41,241 nt of DNA from an uncultured Brevibacillus sp. (lineage in GTDB: Bacteria; Bacillota; Bacilli; Brevibacillales; Brevibacillaceae), in assembly GCA_946402065.1 (NCBI GenBank), contig CAMIVR010000030.1, positions 1-41,241 of the forward strand, given 5' to 3'. Of this stretch, positions 32,474-41,241 are shown piece after piece. The translations under genes were made by a program, and so were the position numbers. How positions within the stretch are numbered: the first letter of the stretch is position 1; each line of letters starts with the position of its first letter. The notes beneath the pieces are model-generated. The model was given only the letters and a program-made list of their open reading frames with translations. It made no database searches and was not told where the DNA came from.

Positions 32474-33264
32474 GTCAAAAGCTGACAAAGCAGTTGAAAT
32501 GGTGGGCGAGGGCGTGGCTGGAAAAGCTGCTCGCCAACACAGACAAAGCCCGTAAACAGCGGGGATACGGCTTATACGAGCAGGGGGCTGTGCGCGATCT
32601 CGTTTGGGCAAAGGGCAGTATCACAGCGCGCGTACGCAGCACCAGCTACTACACGTACGAGGTGGCGCTGCACTTCAAGCAATTCACGGACCGGGAGAGG
32701 CAGCAGGTGCTTACATGCTTTCATTTGCAGCCGGACTGGTATGCCGAGCTTTTGGCAGGCCGCATGCCTTTTCGCGACGAAGCCGAGGCAGGGCCGCTGG
32801 GGATCTCTCTCGTTCCCGCTGAAGATGCGGGTCCTGACTCGCATTGTTCCTGCCCTGATGGCGTAAAGCCGTGCAAGCATATCATCGCCGTGTATTACGC
32901 CGTCAGTCAGGCATTCAGCAGAGAGCCGCTCCAGCTCTTTGGCATCCGCGGTCTGGATCAGGCGGGCATCCGGGAACAAATGCAAGCGGGCGAGCAAATA
33001 GCGGCAGATTTGCCAGAGCCGGAGCTGGGTGGTGCTTTTTTGCGCAAAGCGGCGGAAAACGGTACGTTTTGGTCGACAACGGCAGAGTTTGACCAGGTGG
33101 AAATTCAGCTCGATACGCCCTTGCTCGCTCCCGATTGTCTGCCGCTGCTCTGGGGGGAACCCGAGTTTTTGCGCAGCAGGGAGCCGTCAGCGACGATGCT
33201 GTTGACAGCTCTCATGCGGCTTGTGAGCGAACGGGCAAATGTTGAGTCGGTCGCTCGCGAGTGA
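32470..33264 (+). CDS. SWIM zinc-finger protein
   Basis: 264-residue protein with a SWIM zinc finger, HCSCPDGVKPCKH near residues 124-137 (CxC then CxH ligands). It is preceded by a basic N-terminus with RGYGLYEQGAVRDLVWAKGSI. SWIM proteins of this type are habitual partners of bacterial SNF2 ATPases and likely give DNA or protein binding. The ATGA overlap with the SNF2 gene means stop and start share bases. The end, 5 bp from the stop of a minus-strand gene, leaves no room for a separate terminator. Confidence 0.88.
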   Translation: MSQKLTKQLKWWARAWLEKLLANTDKARKQRGYGLYEQGAVRDLVWAKGSITARVRSTSYYTYEVALHFKQFTDRERQQVLTCFHLQPDWYAELLAGRMPFRDEAEAGPLGISLVPAEDAGPDSHCSCPDGVKPCKHIIAVYYAVSQAFSREPLQLFGIRGLDQAGIREQMQAGEQIAADLPEPELGGAFLRKAAENGTFWSTTAEFDQVEIQLDTPLLAPDCLPLLWGEPEFLRSREPSATMLLTALMRLVSERANVESVARE

Positions 33265-33269
33265 GCAAT

Positions 33270-33443
33270 CTACTCGAGAAAGCGAATTTTGGCAAACGTG
33301 GACTCGTCATTGGGCAAAACGATCCGCTCCGTTCGCGGATGCTTGACGAAGATGACGATCCACTGTTCGTCTATATGCTCGATGATGCCTTTTCGCTTGA
33401 CGCTGCCGCTAAAGGCCACTTTTTTTCCGAGCAGCTCTTCCAT
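33270..33443 (-). CDS. 57-residue conserved-looking small protein
   Basis: A short gene with a strong ribosome site: AAGGAGGG (complement of 33453-33460) nine bases before ATG 33443. The product begins MEELLGKKVAFSGSVKRKG and ends in AKIRFLE. The pattern of short alternating hydrophobic stretches (KVAFSGS, GIIEHI, WIVIFVKH, RIVLPN) suggests a small SH3-like beta barrel. I do not recognise a family. It is the last gene of the minus-strand group ASCH protein, membrane protein, small protein, 30 bp after the membrane gene. Codon use and the ribosome site make a real gene likely. Confidence 0.7.
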   Translation of the reverse strand: MEELLGKKVAFSGSVKRKGIIEHIDEQWIVIFVKHPRTERIVLPNDESTFAKIRFLE

Positions 33444-33473
33444 GTGGCGGTTCCCTCCTTTTGCCTTCTGCCG

Positions 33474-33908
33474 CTACCAGAATGTCGGTTTGGCAACCAT
33501 GAACGACATCATGATCAGCATCAGCAGCAAATACGTATAAATAGCGAGCCGCAGCTTGCTCATCAGCTTCCCGATCGCTTCCGGCCCGGCATCAGCCAGT
33601 TTCCGCAGCAAGGGGGTAAAGGCGCGCGCAATGAAGAACAGTGAGCCGAACAGAATGAGCAAGGTCAAGACTATCCATGCCGTCGTCCACTTCCAGTGGC
33701 CCCACCAGACGAGCAGCGCACCGCTCAAGACGAGCACATGGCCCGCATGCTTGGACAGCCTTACGACGAAGCGAAACGACTGGAGATAAGCCAGCAGCTG
33801 AACCCGCTCCGGCACATGCTGCTGGTACAGAAACGGGAGAAGCACGACATACGGTCCGATCGAGAAGACGGCGCTGAGAATATGTACATACAGAATCAAG
33901 GAAAACAT
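33474..33908 (-). CDS. Small integral membrane protein (DUF2269-like)
   Basis: 144-residue protein with four predicted membrane helices: the first starts ILYVHILSAVFSIGPYVVLL, the others are in HVLVLSGALLVWWG, WIVLTLLILFGSLFFIA and IYTYLLLMLIMMSFMV. An N-terminal His-containing helix (YVHILSAVFSIGP) resembles DUF2269-type proteins, but the assignment is tentative and no function is known. GGAGG stands 10 bases before ATG 33908. It lies 45 bp downstream of the ASCH gene and 30 bp upstream of the 57-residue gene, so the three form an operon. Confidence 0.8.
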   Translation of the reverse strand: MFSLILYVHILSAVFSIGPYVVLLPFLYQQHVPERVQLLAYLQSFRFVVRLSKHAGHVLVLSGALLVWWGHWKWTTAWIVLTLLILFGSLFFIARAFTPLLRKLADAGPEAIGKLMSKLRLAIYTYLLLMLIMMSFMVAKPTFW

Positions 33909-33953
33909 TGATAACGGCCTCCACGCTGACAGTAGCTGGATGCTCGCGAGAGG

Positions 33954-34283
33954 TTAAACCGGGCGGAATTCATGTGTCCAGACCTTCATTTGCGGCAACC
34001 AGGGCATTCCCGGATGCATCGACATGATGTATTGCTTGTACGCTTCCAGATCGGCAAAACCTTCCGCCTGGGCGTGAGCGTCCGTCAAGTCGCCCAGCTC
34101 CTGTCGATACACCTTGTATACTTCGAATTTTTTGCCATCCAGCTCCATGATCTCACCGGGATCGGCATAGCGGCCATTTCGCCTTGTTGCCGTTTTCTCT
34201 CCGGCCAGCACGCGAGCGATATCGGCGGGCTTTGTCACGAGCTTGTCAATCGTACAGGTTTTCGGGGGGAGCGCTTCAGACAT
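33954..34283 (-). CDS. ASCH-domain protein
   Basis: 109-residue protein whose core VTKPADIARVLAGEKTATRR is the start of an ASCH domain, a PUA-like fold associated with RNA or modified-nucleoside binding. Further on, GRYADPGEIMELDGKKFEVYKVYRQ and LTDAHAQAEGF follow the usual strand order. ATG 34283 with AAGGAGG (complement of 34291-34297) is the start; the frame is open further upstream to 34541 but that part overlaps the divergent peptidase gene. It is the first gene of the minus-strand operon. The RNA-binding role is a family expectation. Confidence 0.85.
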   Translation of the reverse strand: MSEALPPKTCTIDKLVTKPADIARVLAGEKTATRRNGRYADPGEIMELDGKKFEVYKVYRQELGDLTDAHAQAEGFADLEAYKQYIMSMHPGMPWLPQMKVWTHEFRPV

Positions 34284-34463
34284 GGTCAATCCTCCTTTGT
34301 CAGTACATGGTTTCGGAAATGGTTCCACATCGATTGTACATGAAAGCAGCTTGTCTTGAAAGACGGCCGGAAAATCGAATGCGCATATGAAAAAGATATG
34401 GATAGGAAATAATTTTGCAAGTAAAATGATTTTATCTGTTGGATAAAGGGGGTTCTCTGCAGG

Positions 34464-36158
34464 ATGAAATTTACCGAGGCACCGTATCAACGACCGGACA
34501 TGAAGGCGCTGGAGCAGGAGTGCAAGCAGCTCGTGGGACAATTTCGTGAGGCGACGAGCTTTTCAGCACAAGACCGTTTGCTGGAGAAAATCAATCAGCT
34601 CCGCAATCACTTTGAGTCGATGCGCGAAATTGCCCAAATCCGTCACACAATCGATACGACGGACGATACATACAAGGATGAGCAGGATTTTTACGACGAG
34701 GTGCAGCCGATCTACCAGGGCATCGTGACGAATTACTACAACGCCTTGCTGGCATCTCCCTATCGGGCGGAGCTGGAGCAAAAGTGGGGCAAGCAATTGT
34801 TTACGATCGTAGAGTGTACGGTCAAGACGTTTTCGGAAGCGATCATCGCAGACCTCCAGACGGAAAACAAGCTGTCCAGCGAGTACACCAAGCTGATGGC
34901 TTCCGCCAGGATCGATTTCGAAGGCGAGGAGCGAACCCTGTCGCAGCTGTATCCGTTCGAGGTTTCGAAGGATCGCAGCATGCGGAAAAAAGCCAGTGAG
35001 GCGCGGTACGGCTTCATGCAGGCAAACGAGGAAAAGCTTGATCAGATATACGATCAGCTGGTCAAGGTGAGGACGAACATCGCCCGCACGCTGGGGTATG
35101 AAAATTTTATTGAAGTCGGCTATATGCGAATGAATCGCTCCGACTACAATGCGGAGATGGTCGCGGCTTTTCGGGAGCAAGTACGCAAATACATCGTTCC
35201 TGTCGCCGCCAAGCTGCGCGAGCGGCAGCGGCAGCGCATCGGTGTGGAGCAATTGATGTACTACGACAACGACTTCATTTTCAAAACGGGCAATGCTACG
35301 CCCAAAGGCAGCCCGGAATGGATCGTGGCCAATGCGAGACAGATGTACAAGGAACTGTCGCCTGAGACAGACGAATTTTTCACGATGATGATCGAGCAAG
35401 AGATGATGGATCTCGTCAGTAAAAAAGGCAAGGCAGGCGGTGGCTACTGCACGTACATTCCGTCTCTTTCGGCGCCGTTTATTTTCTCCAACTTCAATGG
35501 GACGTCAGGGGATATCGACGTCTTGACGCATGAGGCCGGGCACGCCCTGCAAGCGTACGTGAGCGGGCATTACCAGATTCCGGAGTACTATTTCCCGACC
35601 AGTGAAGCAGCGGAGATCCATTCCATGAGCATGGAGTTCATTACGTGGCCGTGGATGCATCTCTTCTTCCAGGAAGAGACGGACAAGTACAAGTTCAGCC
35701 ACCTCAGCGAAGCGCTGATGTTTATTCCCTACGGCGTGGCAGTGGATGAATTCCAGCACTTCGTCTACGCCCATCCGTCGGCTACACCGGCTGAGCGCAA
35801 GAGGGCATGGCGGGAGATCGAGCGCACCTACTTGCCGCAGCGAAATTACGCCGGCAACGACTACCTGGAGCGGGGCGGCTTCTGGCAGCGTCAAGCGCAC
35901 ATATTCAACTCGCCGTTTTACTACATTGACTACACGCTGGCACAGGTGTGCGCATTCCAGTTCTGGAAACGCGCCCACGAGGACAGAGAAGCCGCCTGGA
36001 CGGATTACATGCACCTGTGCAAGCTGGGCGGCAGTCGATCGTTCACCGAGCTGGTCGCTGCCGCCAATCTCATCTCGCCATTTGACGAGTCATGCATTCA
36101 ATCGGTTATCGGCGAAATCGAAGCGTGGTTGAACCAGGTGGATGATGCAGCACTGTAA
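34464..36158 (+). CDS. M3-family oligoendopeptidase
   Basis: Cytosolic zinc metallopeptidase of 564 residues, the usual length for M3 oligopeptidases (the form annotated M3B/oligoendopeptidase F-like). The zinc motif is HEAGH near residue 356 within DVLTHEAGHALQAY, with the third ligand Glu in SEAAEIHSMSMEF downstream. No signal peptide is present. The start is ATG 34464, preceded by AAAGGGGG some 14 bases upstream. It cuts short peptides and has no evident link with the catabolic genes. It is followed by a strong terminator. Confidence 0.92.
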   Translation: MKFTEAPYQRPDMKALEQECKQLVGQFREATSFSAQDRLLEKINQLRNHFESMREIAQIRHTIDTTDDTYKDEQDFYDEVQPIYQGIVTNYYNALLASPYRAELEQKWGKQLFTIVECTVKTFSEAIIADLQTENKLSSEYTKLMASARIDFEGEERTLSQLYPFEVSKDRSMRKKASEARYGFMQANEEKLDQIYDQLVKVRTNIARTLGYENFIEVGYMRMNRSDYNAEMVAAFREQVRKYIVPVAAKLRERQRQRIGVEQLMYYDNDFIFKTGNATPKGSPEWIVANARQMYKELSPETDEFFTMMIEQEMMDLVSKKGKAGGGYCTYIPSLSAPFIFSNFNGTSGDIDVLTHEAGHALQAYVSGHYQIPEYYFPTSEAAEIHSMSMEFITWPWMHLFFQEETDKYKFSHLSEALMFIPYGVAVDEFQHFVYAHPSATPAERKRAWREIERTYLPQRNYAGNDYLERGGFWQRQAHIFNSPFYYIDYTLAQVCAFQFWKRAHEDREAAWTDYMHLCKLGGSRSFTELVAAANLISPFDESCIQSVIGEIEAWLNQVDDAAL

Positions 36159-36165
36159 ATAGGAA

Positions 36166-36201
36166 AACACATAGCCAACGTTGCGGGCTATGTGTTTTTT
36201 T
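36166..36201 (+). terminator. Rho-independent terminator between converging genes
   Basis: AACACATAGCC (36166-36176) and GGCTATGTGTT (36186-36196) form an 11-bp stem with a 9-base loop, followed by a T run to 36201. On the opposite strand the arms begin with A residues that become T after the hairpin, so it may also serve the aminotransferase gene. Confidence 0.85.
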
Positions 36202-36247
36202 ATGGCAGAAGTGTGTGGAATGCTTTGAAACCAGCGCTTCAGGGCGA

Positions 36248-37468
36248 TTATCGCTGTAACCCGCGTATAGCTTCCAACAGGCGCTCGACCTCTTCGCGCG
36301 TATTGTAGAGCGATATGCCGACGCGAACCAAACCGCCCTTGTCCTCGAGCCGTAGTGACTCGTAGACGCGCAGGGCGTAAAAATGCCCGCCCCAGACGAA
36401 CAGTCCTTGCTCGCCGAGCAGCTTGGCGACTTCTTCCGAGTTGACGCCGTCTACCGTAAACGAAACGGTAGGCGCACGCAACCCGGCGGTAAACGGCTGG
36501 CCGTAAATCGTCACGTGGCTCATCTTCGCCAGCTCGGTATAAAAATGCCGGGCCAACTCGTCTTCGTAGCGGTGAATGATGGCCATGCCGTCAAGAACGC
36601 GCTCGCGCAGCGTATCGCCGTCGCCAAACGAGGCGATGTATTCGACTGCGGCTTTGACACCGTTCAAGGCGGCAAAATTAAGCGTACCTGTTTCGATTCG
36701 GTAAGGAGCGTCGTCTAGCTGCGGCCGCAGCTTGTCCGTCTTGAGCGAATCGAGCAGCCCTTCGCGACAGTAGAGGACGCCGATGTGCGGACCGTAAAAT
36801 TTATACGCAGAGCACAGCAGAAAGTCAGGGTCGAGCTCGCTTGCGTTCATTGGAAAATGCGGTGCGTAGTGCACGGCGTCGACCAGCAGCCAGGCACCGA
36901 CGGATCGGCTCATTTCCCTGAAGCGAGGCAGATCGTTGACAGTGCCGAGCGAATTGGACGAGTAGCCGACGGCCACGAGCTTCGTCTTGTCTGACAGCTT
37001 GCTCTGGAAATCATCCATGTCGATTTGCCCGCCAGTCGTCATTTTCACCGAATGAACGATGGCACCGTGTTCGGCAAGCGCAAGCCACGGGCCGCGATTG
37101 GCTTCATGGTCGAGATCAGTGACGAGCACCTCATCGCCCGCGCGGATCGAACGGGCAATCGCTCTGCTCAAGGCAAAGGCCAGTGAAGTCATATTGGCGC
37201 CAAACGAGATGGTTTCCGGCGAGCTCGCGCCCAAGAACGCTGCCATGGCTTCGCGCGTTTCCCAGACGATGGCATCCGTCTCGACACTGGTGACGAAAGG
37301 CCCGTGAGCGTTGGCATTGCTCGTTTCATAATACGACGAGATGGCGGCAATCACGTGCCGGGGGACTTGCGTTCCGCCGGGGCCGTCGAAGTAAGCGGCA
37401 GGATGCCCCGCCACAACGCGCGCGAGGGAAGGAAAGTCGGCACGCCGCTGTGCGATATCAAAAGACAT
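36248..37468 (-). CDS. Class V aminotransferase, cysteine desulfurase-like
   Basis: PLP-dependent enzyme of 406 residues in the cysteine desulfurase-like group (SufS/CsdA relatives). Visible are YFDGPGGTQVP, the NANAHGPF segment, LVTDLDHEANRGPW with the His that stacks on PLP, and LLCSAYKFYGPHIGVLYC with the PLP Lys at residue 223. The C-terminal region lacks an obvious catalytic-Cys loop of SufS type, so sulfur transfer is not assured and isopenicillin-epimerase- or lyase-type activity is possible. ATG 37468 is the preferred start (GGAAG about ten bases upstream); ATG 37474 and 37516 are alternatives. Confidence 0.85.
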   Translation of the reverse strand: MSFDIAQRRADFPSLARVVAGHPAAYFDGPGGTQVPRHVIAAISSYYETSNANAHGPFVTSVETDAIVWETREAMAAFLGASSPETISFGANMTSLAFALSRAIARSIRAGDEVLVTDLDHEANRGPWLALAEHGAIVHSVKMTTGGQIDMDDFQSKLSDKTKLVAVGYSSNSLGTVNDLPRFREMSRSVGAWLLVDAVHYAPHFPMNASELDPDFLLCSAYKFYGPHIGVLYCREGLLDSLKTDKLRPQLDDAPYRIETGTLNFAALNGVKAAVEYIASFGDGDTLRERVLDGMAIIHRYEDELARHFYTELAKMSHVTIYGQPFTAGLRAPTVSFTVDGVNSEEVAKLLGEQGLFVWGGHFYALRVYESLRLEDKGGLVRVGISLYNTREEVERLLEAIRGLQR

Positions 37469-37696
37469 TACCATCACTTCCTTTGGTTTGCTATGATTCC
37501 GTACATGTAGAGACATTCGCTGGACAGCGCTAAACTCCTGTTTGTCCAGACGGAGGATTTCCCCCGTCTGGCCGAAGCCTCGGAACGCAACGGTTCGACG
37601 CCGAGCAATTGCCGGGAAATCGATGCGGCAGGGTACCGGATGCTGCTGGAATCCGCCTATTGTGGCGAGAACCAGCCTGGTAGCCGGATCTCGCTA
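37469..37696. other. Gap upstream of the leuS promoter
   Basis: It contains a hairpin CCAGACGG (37546-37553) with CCGTCTGG (37564-37571), without a T run. An open frame from about 37510 to 37736 reads like protein (LLFVQTEDFPRLAEA) but has no start codon or ribosome site. It may be a gene remnant. No T-box specifier or antiterminator structure was found, though leucyl-tRNA synthetase genes of Firmicutes often carry one. Confidence 0.35.
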
Positions 37697-37726
37697 TTGT
37701 ATAGACTTTGCAAATTGCGATATAAT
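37697..37726 (+). promoter_or_regulatory. Sigma-A promoter of leuS
   Basis: TTGTAT (37697-37702), an 18-bp spacer and a perfect TATAAT (37721-37726). The predicted leader is about 110 bases and ends with GGAGG ahead of ATG 37847; it shows no obvious riboswitch. Confidence 0.65.
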
Positions 37727-37846
37727 GGTGGATAGCATAATTTTCTAAATGAATGCGTCATGACGATCAGCGTTTCCTACCAAGCAGCAGTTTCGTGCCA
37801 ACGTTCGAGATATAGCTGTAGAGATCATGTTGGAGGTTAATTTTAT

Positions 37847-40291
37847 ATGAAGTCAGAACAGGTGAAGATCACAGCACAGTACGACCACCGAAAAGTTGAA
37901 CAAAAATGGCAAAAATATTGGGACGATAACAAGACGTTTAAGCTTGTCGAGGAAGCAGGCAAGCCAAAATTCTACGCGCTGGATATGTTTCCGTATCCGT
38001 CCGGTGCCGGGCTGCACGTAGGCCATCCGGAAGGGTACACAGCGACCGATATCGTTTCCCGCTATAAGCGGATGAGAGGGTATCAGGTACTCCATCCGAT
38101 GGGCTGGGACGCGTTCGGGCTGCCTGCCGAACAGTATGCCATCGATACGGGACAGCACCCGCATGCATTTACCGTAAAGAACATCGACAACTTCCGCCGG
38201 CAAATCAAATCGCTCGGCTTCTCCTACGATTGGGATCGGGAAATTTCCACGACAGATCCGGAGTACTACAAATGGACACAGTGGATTTTCCTGCAGCTGT
38301 ATAAAAAAGGCTTGGCATACGTCGATGAAGTAGCGGTGAACTGGTGTCCTGCACTGGGGACTGTCCTCGCCAATGAAGAAGTCATCGACGGCAAGAGCGA
38401 GCGCGGCGGCCACCCGGTCATCCGCAAACCGATGAGACAGTGGGTGCTGAGAATTACGGAGTACGCCGAGCGCCTGCTGGAAGACCTGGAAGAACTCGAT
38501 TGGTCGGAAAGCATCAAGGATATGCAGCGCAACTGGATTGGCAAATCCAGCGGTGCCGAGCTCGACTTTCCGATTGAGGGCACGGATGCGGCTCTGACCG
38601 TGTTTACCACGCGCCCTGATACGCTGTTCGGCGCTACCTACTGCGTAATTGCGCCAGAGCACAAGCTGGTCGATGTCATCACTACGGCAGAACAGAAGCA
38701 GGCTGTACAGGCGTATGTAGAGCGGGCAGCGATGAAAAGCGACCTGGAGCGCACCGACCTGGCCAAAGACAAGACCGGTGTCTTTACCGGCGCTTATGCC
38801 ATCAATCCCGTCAACGGCGAAAAGCTGCCGATCTGGGTAGCGGACTACGTGTTGATCAGCTACGGCACGGGTGCGATCATGGCTGTGCCGGCACACGACC
38901 AGAGAGACTGGGAATTTGCCAAAAAGTTCAACCTGCCGATCGTGGAAGTGGTGGCTGGCGGCAATCTCGAAGAAGCTGCCTACACGGGCGACGGTCCGCT
39001 CGTCAACTCCGGATTCCTCAACGGGCTGGGAACCAAAGAGGCAATCGCCAGGATGATCGACTGGCTGGAAGCGAACAACAAAGGCAAGAAGCGGATCACC
39101 TATCGTCTGCGCGATTGGCTGTTCAGCAGACAGCGCTACTGGGGTGAGCCGATTCCGATCCTGCACCTGGAAGACGGCACGATGAAGCCGGTGCCGGAAG
39201 ACCAGCTGCCACTGCTGCTGCCGGATGTCGACAAGATTGCACCGTCGGGCACAGGGGAATCTCCGTTGGCCAACATCAAGGAATGGGTGGAAACGATCGA
39301 CCCGGAAACAGGCCAAAAAGCGCGTCGCGAAACGAATACGATGCCGCAATGGGCCGGCAGCTGCTGGTACTATTTAAGATATATTGATCCACACAACGAC
39401 AAAGAGCTGTGCTCGAAAGAAAAACAAAAGCAATGGCTGCCTGTCGACCTGTACATCGGGGGAGCGGAACACGCCGTCCTGCACTTGCTGTACGCCCGCT
39501 TCTGGCACAAAGTGCTGTATGACATCGGCGTCGTCGATACAAAAGAGCCATTCCAAAAGCTTGTCAACCAAGGAATGATTCTCGGGGAAAACAACGAAAA
39601 AATGAGCAAGTCGCGCGGCAATGTCGTCAATCCAGATGACATCGTCAATGAGTTTGGTGCGGATACGCTGCGGATTTACGAGATGTTCATGGGCCCGCTG
39701 GAGTCCTCCAAGCCGTGGAATACGAATGGCGTGGAAGGGGCGCATCGCTTCCTGACGAGAGTCTGGCGTCTGTTCGTTCCGGAAGACGGTCAATTGAATC
39801 CAAAAATCGGCAACCATCCTGGCTCGGACTCGTTCAACCGCGTCTTGCACAAGACGATCAAGGCGGTTACGAACGACCTGGAAAACCTCCGCTTCAACAC
39901 GGCGATCAGCCAATTGATGGTACTGTTGAACGAAGCGAACAAGGAGACCTACATTCCGAAGAAAGCGATGGAAGCGCTCGTCCTGATGCTCTCGCCCATC
40001 GCACCGCATATCGCCGAAGAGCTGTGGAGCTACCTTGGTCACAGTCAGACGCTCGCTTACGAACCGTGGCCTGAGTATGACGAAGCACTGACAATCGATA
40101 ACGAAGTGGAAATCGTCGTTCAGGTCAATGGAAAAATCAAGGATCGTCTGATCGTGCCGCTCAATCTCGCCGAAGAGAGCGTCAAGGAACAGAGTGTGCA
40201 GCTTCCGGAAGTAGCGGCCGCAATCGCCGGCAAACAAATTCGCAAATTCATTGTCGTGCCGAATCGTTTGGTCAACATCGTTGTGGGATAA
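37847..40291 (+). CDS. leuS: Leucyl-tRNA synthetase
   Basis: Class I aminoacyl-tRNA synthetase, 814 residues, within the bacterial LeuS range. The HIGH motif is HVGH near 57-60 in [16 protein letters not shown], and KMSKS is near 585-589 in [18 protein letters not shown]. The CP1 editing domain is present ([22 protein letters not shown] region, quoted part [12 protein letters not shown]). The C-terminus ends in the usual beta-rich domain ([15 protein letters not shown]). The start is ATG 37847 after TGGAGGT. It is an essential housekeeping gene and marks ordinary chromosome. Confidence 0.97.
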   Translation: MKSEQVKITAQYDHRKVEQKWQKYWDDNKTFKLVEEAGKPKFYALDMFPYPSGAGLHVGHPEGYTATDIVSRYKRMRGYQVLHPMGWDAFGLPAEQYAIDTGQHPHAFTVKNIDNFRRQIKSLGFSYDWDREISTTDPEYYKWTQWIFLQLYKKGLAYVDEVAVNWCPALGTVLANEEVIDGKSERGGHPVIRKPMRQWVLRITEYAERLLEDLEELDWSESIKDMQRNWIGKSSGAELDFPIEGTDAALTVFTTRPDTLFGATYCVIAPEHKLVDVITTAEQKQAVQAYVERAAMKSDLERTDLAKDKTGVFTGAYAINPVNGEKLPIWVADYVLISYGTGAIMAVPAHDQRDWEFAKKFNLPIVEVVAGGNLEEAAYTGDGPLVNSGFLNGLGTKEAIARMIDWLEANNKGKKRITYRLRDWLFSRQRYWGEPIPILHLEDGTMKPVPEDQLPLLLPDVDKIAPSGTGESPLANIKEWVETIDPETGQKARRETNTMPQWAGSCWYYLRYIDPHNDKELCSKEKQKQWLPVDLYIGGAEHAVLHLLYARFWHKVLYDIGVVDTKEPFQKLVNQGMILGENNEKMSKSRGNVVNPDDIVNEFGADTLRIYEMFMGPLESSKPWNTNGVEGAHRFLTRVWRLFVPEDGQLNPKIGNHPGSDSFNRVLHKTIKAVTNDLENLRFNTAISQLMVLLNEANKETYIPKKAMEALVLMLSPIAPHIAEELWSYLGHSQTLAYEPWPEYDEALTIDNEVEIVVQVNGKIKDRLIVPLNLAEESVKEQSVQLPEVAAAIAGKQIRKFIVVPNRLVNIVVG

Positions 40292-40366
40292 TCGAAATAG
40301 GAGACAACAGGAATAACACTTGGCTGGTTCACATACGCGGGATCAGCTAGCTGTTTTCCTCTGCAG

Positions 40367-40408
40367 CCCGCCCGGCGCAGCTTTATCGTAGCCGGTCGGG
40401 TTTTTCTT
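40367..40408 (+). terminator. Rho-independent terminator after leuS
   Basis: CCCGCCCGGC (40367-40376) pairs with GCCGGTCGGG (40391-40400) with one mismatch, followed by TTTTTCTT. It lies 75 bp after the leuS stop. Confidence 0.8.
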
Positions 40409-40435
40409 CATTTGAGAGATAGAGGAGAAAGAACA

Positions 40436-41241
40436 ATGCGTTGGATACTTCTTGTGTTTTTAGGTTCATGCAGCTACGGGATTCTTTCCACCTTTGTCAA
40501 ATCGGCCTACGCGGGTGGATTTACTGTGCAAGAGGTGACAACATCCCAGATCCTCATCGGCGCACTCATGCTCTGGCTGGTGACGCTTTGCCTGCCGGGA
40601 AAAAAAGCCGTTCCACTGCGGTCGTGGGGCCGGTTGCTCGCTGTCGGCCTGCCGCTGGGCGGCACAGGTATTTTTTACTACAATGCGCTGCAATACGTTC
40701 CAGCCTCGATCGGGATCATTCTGCTGTTCCAATTTGCCTGGATCGGTGTGCTGATTGAAGCCATCATCGAGCGTGCCTGGCCGAAGAAAGAAAAGCTGCT
40801 GGCGCTGCTGTTTCTGGGAATTGGGACGGTATTGGCGGGGGGAGTCCTGGAGGAGGGAATCCACTCCCTGCACCCGCTCGGAATCATCTACGGATTGCTC
40901 TCAGCGATTACGTACACGTTGTTCATCTTGTTTAGCGGCCGTGTAGCGCTCGAGGTGGAAACCTGGAAACGCAGTGCGATCATGGCGACAGGATCGGTCA
41001 TTCTCGTTTTACTCGTCTATACGCCAGCTCCGCTGTTTTCAGGGGCACTCGCTCATGGATTGCTCATCTGGGTATTGCTGCTCGGTCTCTTTGGAATTGT
41101 AATCCCGACAGCCTTTTTTAATTACGGCATGCCCAAAATCGGCGTAGGGCTTGGCTCCATCCTCGGTGCGGCAGAGCTGCCGACAGCCGTTTTCATGTCC
41201 AGCTTTGTTTTGAAAGAGCATGTGTCGCTTGTCCCGTGGAT
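40436..41241 (+). CDS. EamA/DMT-family transporter, 3' end outside window
   Basis: The frame is open to the window end, giving 268 codons of an integral membrane protein with at least eight hydrophobic segments. The N-terminus MRWILLVFLGSCSYGILSTF, the block YNALQYVPASIGIILLFQF and the second repeat beginning LGIIYGLLSAITYTLFILFSG are EamA-like. The usual length is near 300 residues, so only a short end is missing. GAGGAGAAAG before ATG 40436 is the ribosome site. It belongs to a different subgroup from the transporter at 1538-2440; the substrate is unknown. Confidence 0.88.
   Translation, partial: MRWILLVFLGSCSYGILSTFVKSAYAGGFTVQEVTTSQILIGALMLWLVTLCLPGKKAVPLRSWGRLLAVGLPLGGTGIFYYNALQYVPASIGIILLFQFAWIGVLIEAIIERAWPKKEKLLALLFLGIGTVLAGGVLEEGIHSLHPLGIIYGLLSAITYTLFILFSGRVALEVETWKRSAIMATGSVILVLLVYTPAPLFSGALAHGLLIWVLLLGLFGIVIPTAFFNYGMPKIGVGLGSILGAAELPTAVFMSSFVLKEHVSLVPW

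Noticed and set aside
33261-33644. 127-codon plus-strand frame after the SWIM gene
   Set aside because: It is antisense to the 57-residue and membrane protein genes, both of which have good ribosome sites and sensible products.
37853-39349. 498-codon minus-strand frame opposite leuS
   Set aside because: It lies wholly inside leuS in a codon-bias shadow, has low-complexity composition and no ribosome site.

Overview
The window looks like a chromosomal segment of a Gram-positive, endospore-former-type Bacillales bacterium, most likely Paenibacillaceae (Brevibacillus or a near relative). The grounds are strong AGGAGG-type ribosome binding sites, frequent GTG/TTG starts, Bacillus-type fatty-acid genes (a 587-aa FadE-type acyl-CoA dehydrogenase, EtfB, EtfA, and a FadF-type membrane iron-sulfur oxidoreductase), a SNF2 helicase with a separate SWIM-zinc-finger partner, and an 814-aa leucyl-tRNA synthetase. 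The genus is inferred, not proven. I see no rRNA, tRNA, CRISPR array, insertion sequence or phage gene.

Layout. (1) 1-2440: the 3' part of an ABC-F ATPase gene, a terminator, and a DMT-family transporter. (2) 2704-9671: an operon behind a sigma-A promoter with a palindrome at its start site. It holds a 3-hydroxyacyl-CoA dehydrogenase, a crotonase relic, an APH-like kinase, a 2-phosphosulfolactate-phosphatase-like protein, an ACAD10/11-like acyl-CoA dehydrogenase, two SDRs and a crotonase. (3) 9863-10572: a TetR regulator with its own promoter and terminator. (4) 10651-11990: a malic enzyme gene with the same palindrome at its promoter. (5) 12008-19666: a FadE-type dehydrogenase, EtfB, EtfA, FadF-type protein and an acyl-CoA synthetase, again behind the palindrome. 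(6) 19900-27160: a second cluster with a saccharopine-dehydrogenase-like protein, an AraC regulator, two tandem acyl-CoA ligases and an APC permease, closed by a strong terminator. (7) 27385-41241: mixed housekeeping genes. These are a secreted TPR-like protein with a disturbed 3' end, NUDIX, SNF2 plus SWIM, a small minus-strand operon (ASCH, membrane protein, a 57-aa protein), an M3 peptidase, a cysteine-desulfurase-like enzyme, leuS, and the start of an EamA transporter.

How the genes fit together. Regions 2-5 read as one acyl-CoA catabolic regulon. Five copies of an 18-bp palindrome, consensus ATACYRACYRRWYAGTAT, sit at three promoters and in two leaders, and a TetR gene lies among them. 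Acids would be activated by the CoA ligases and oxidised by the dehydrogenases. Electrons would pass through ETF to the FadF-type protein and into the menaquinone pool. SDR, hydroxyacyl-CoA dehydrogenase and crotonase activities would complete the cycle; no thiolase is present in the window.

The most interesting element is the kinase / phosphatase-like / ACAD10-11-like triplet. It resembles, as separate genes, the domain set of the animal protein ACAD10 (HAD phosphatase, APH kinase, ACAD) and part of the levulinate (lva) pathway of Pseudomonas putida. It suggests breakdown of 4-hydroxy (or otherwise gamma-oxidised) acids through a phosphorylated acyl-CoA, with a ComB-type rather than HAD-type phosphatase. 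The second cluster (region 6) has no pathway I recognise.
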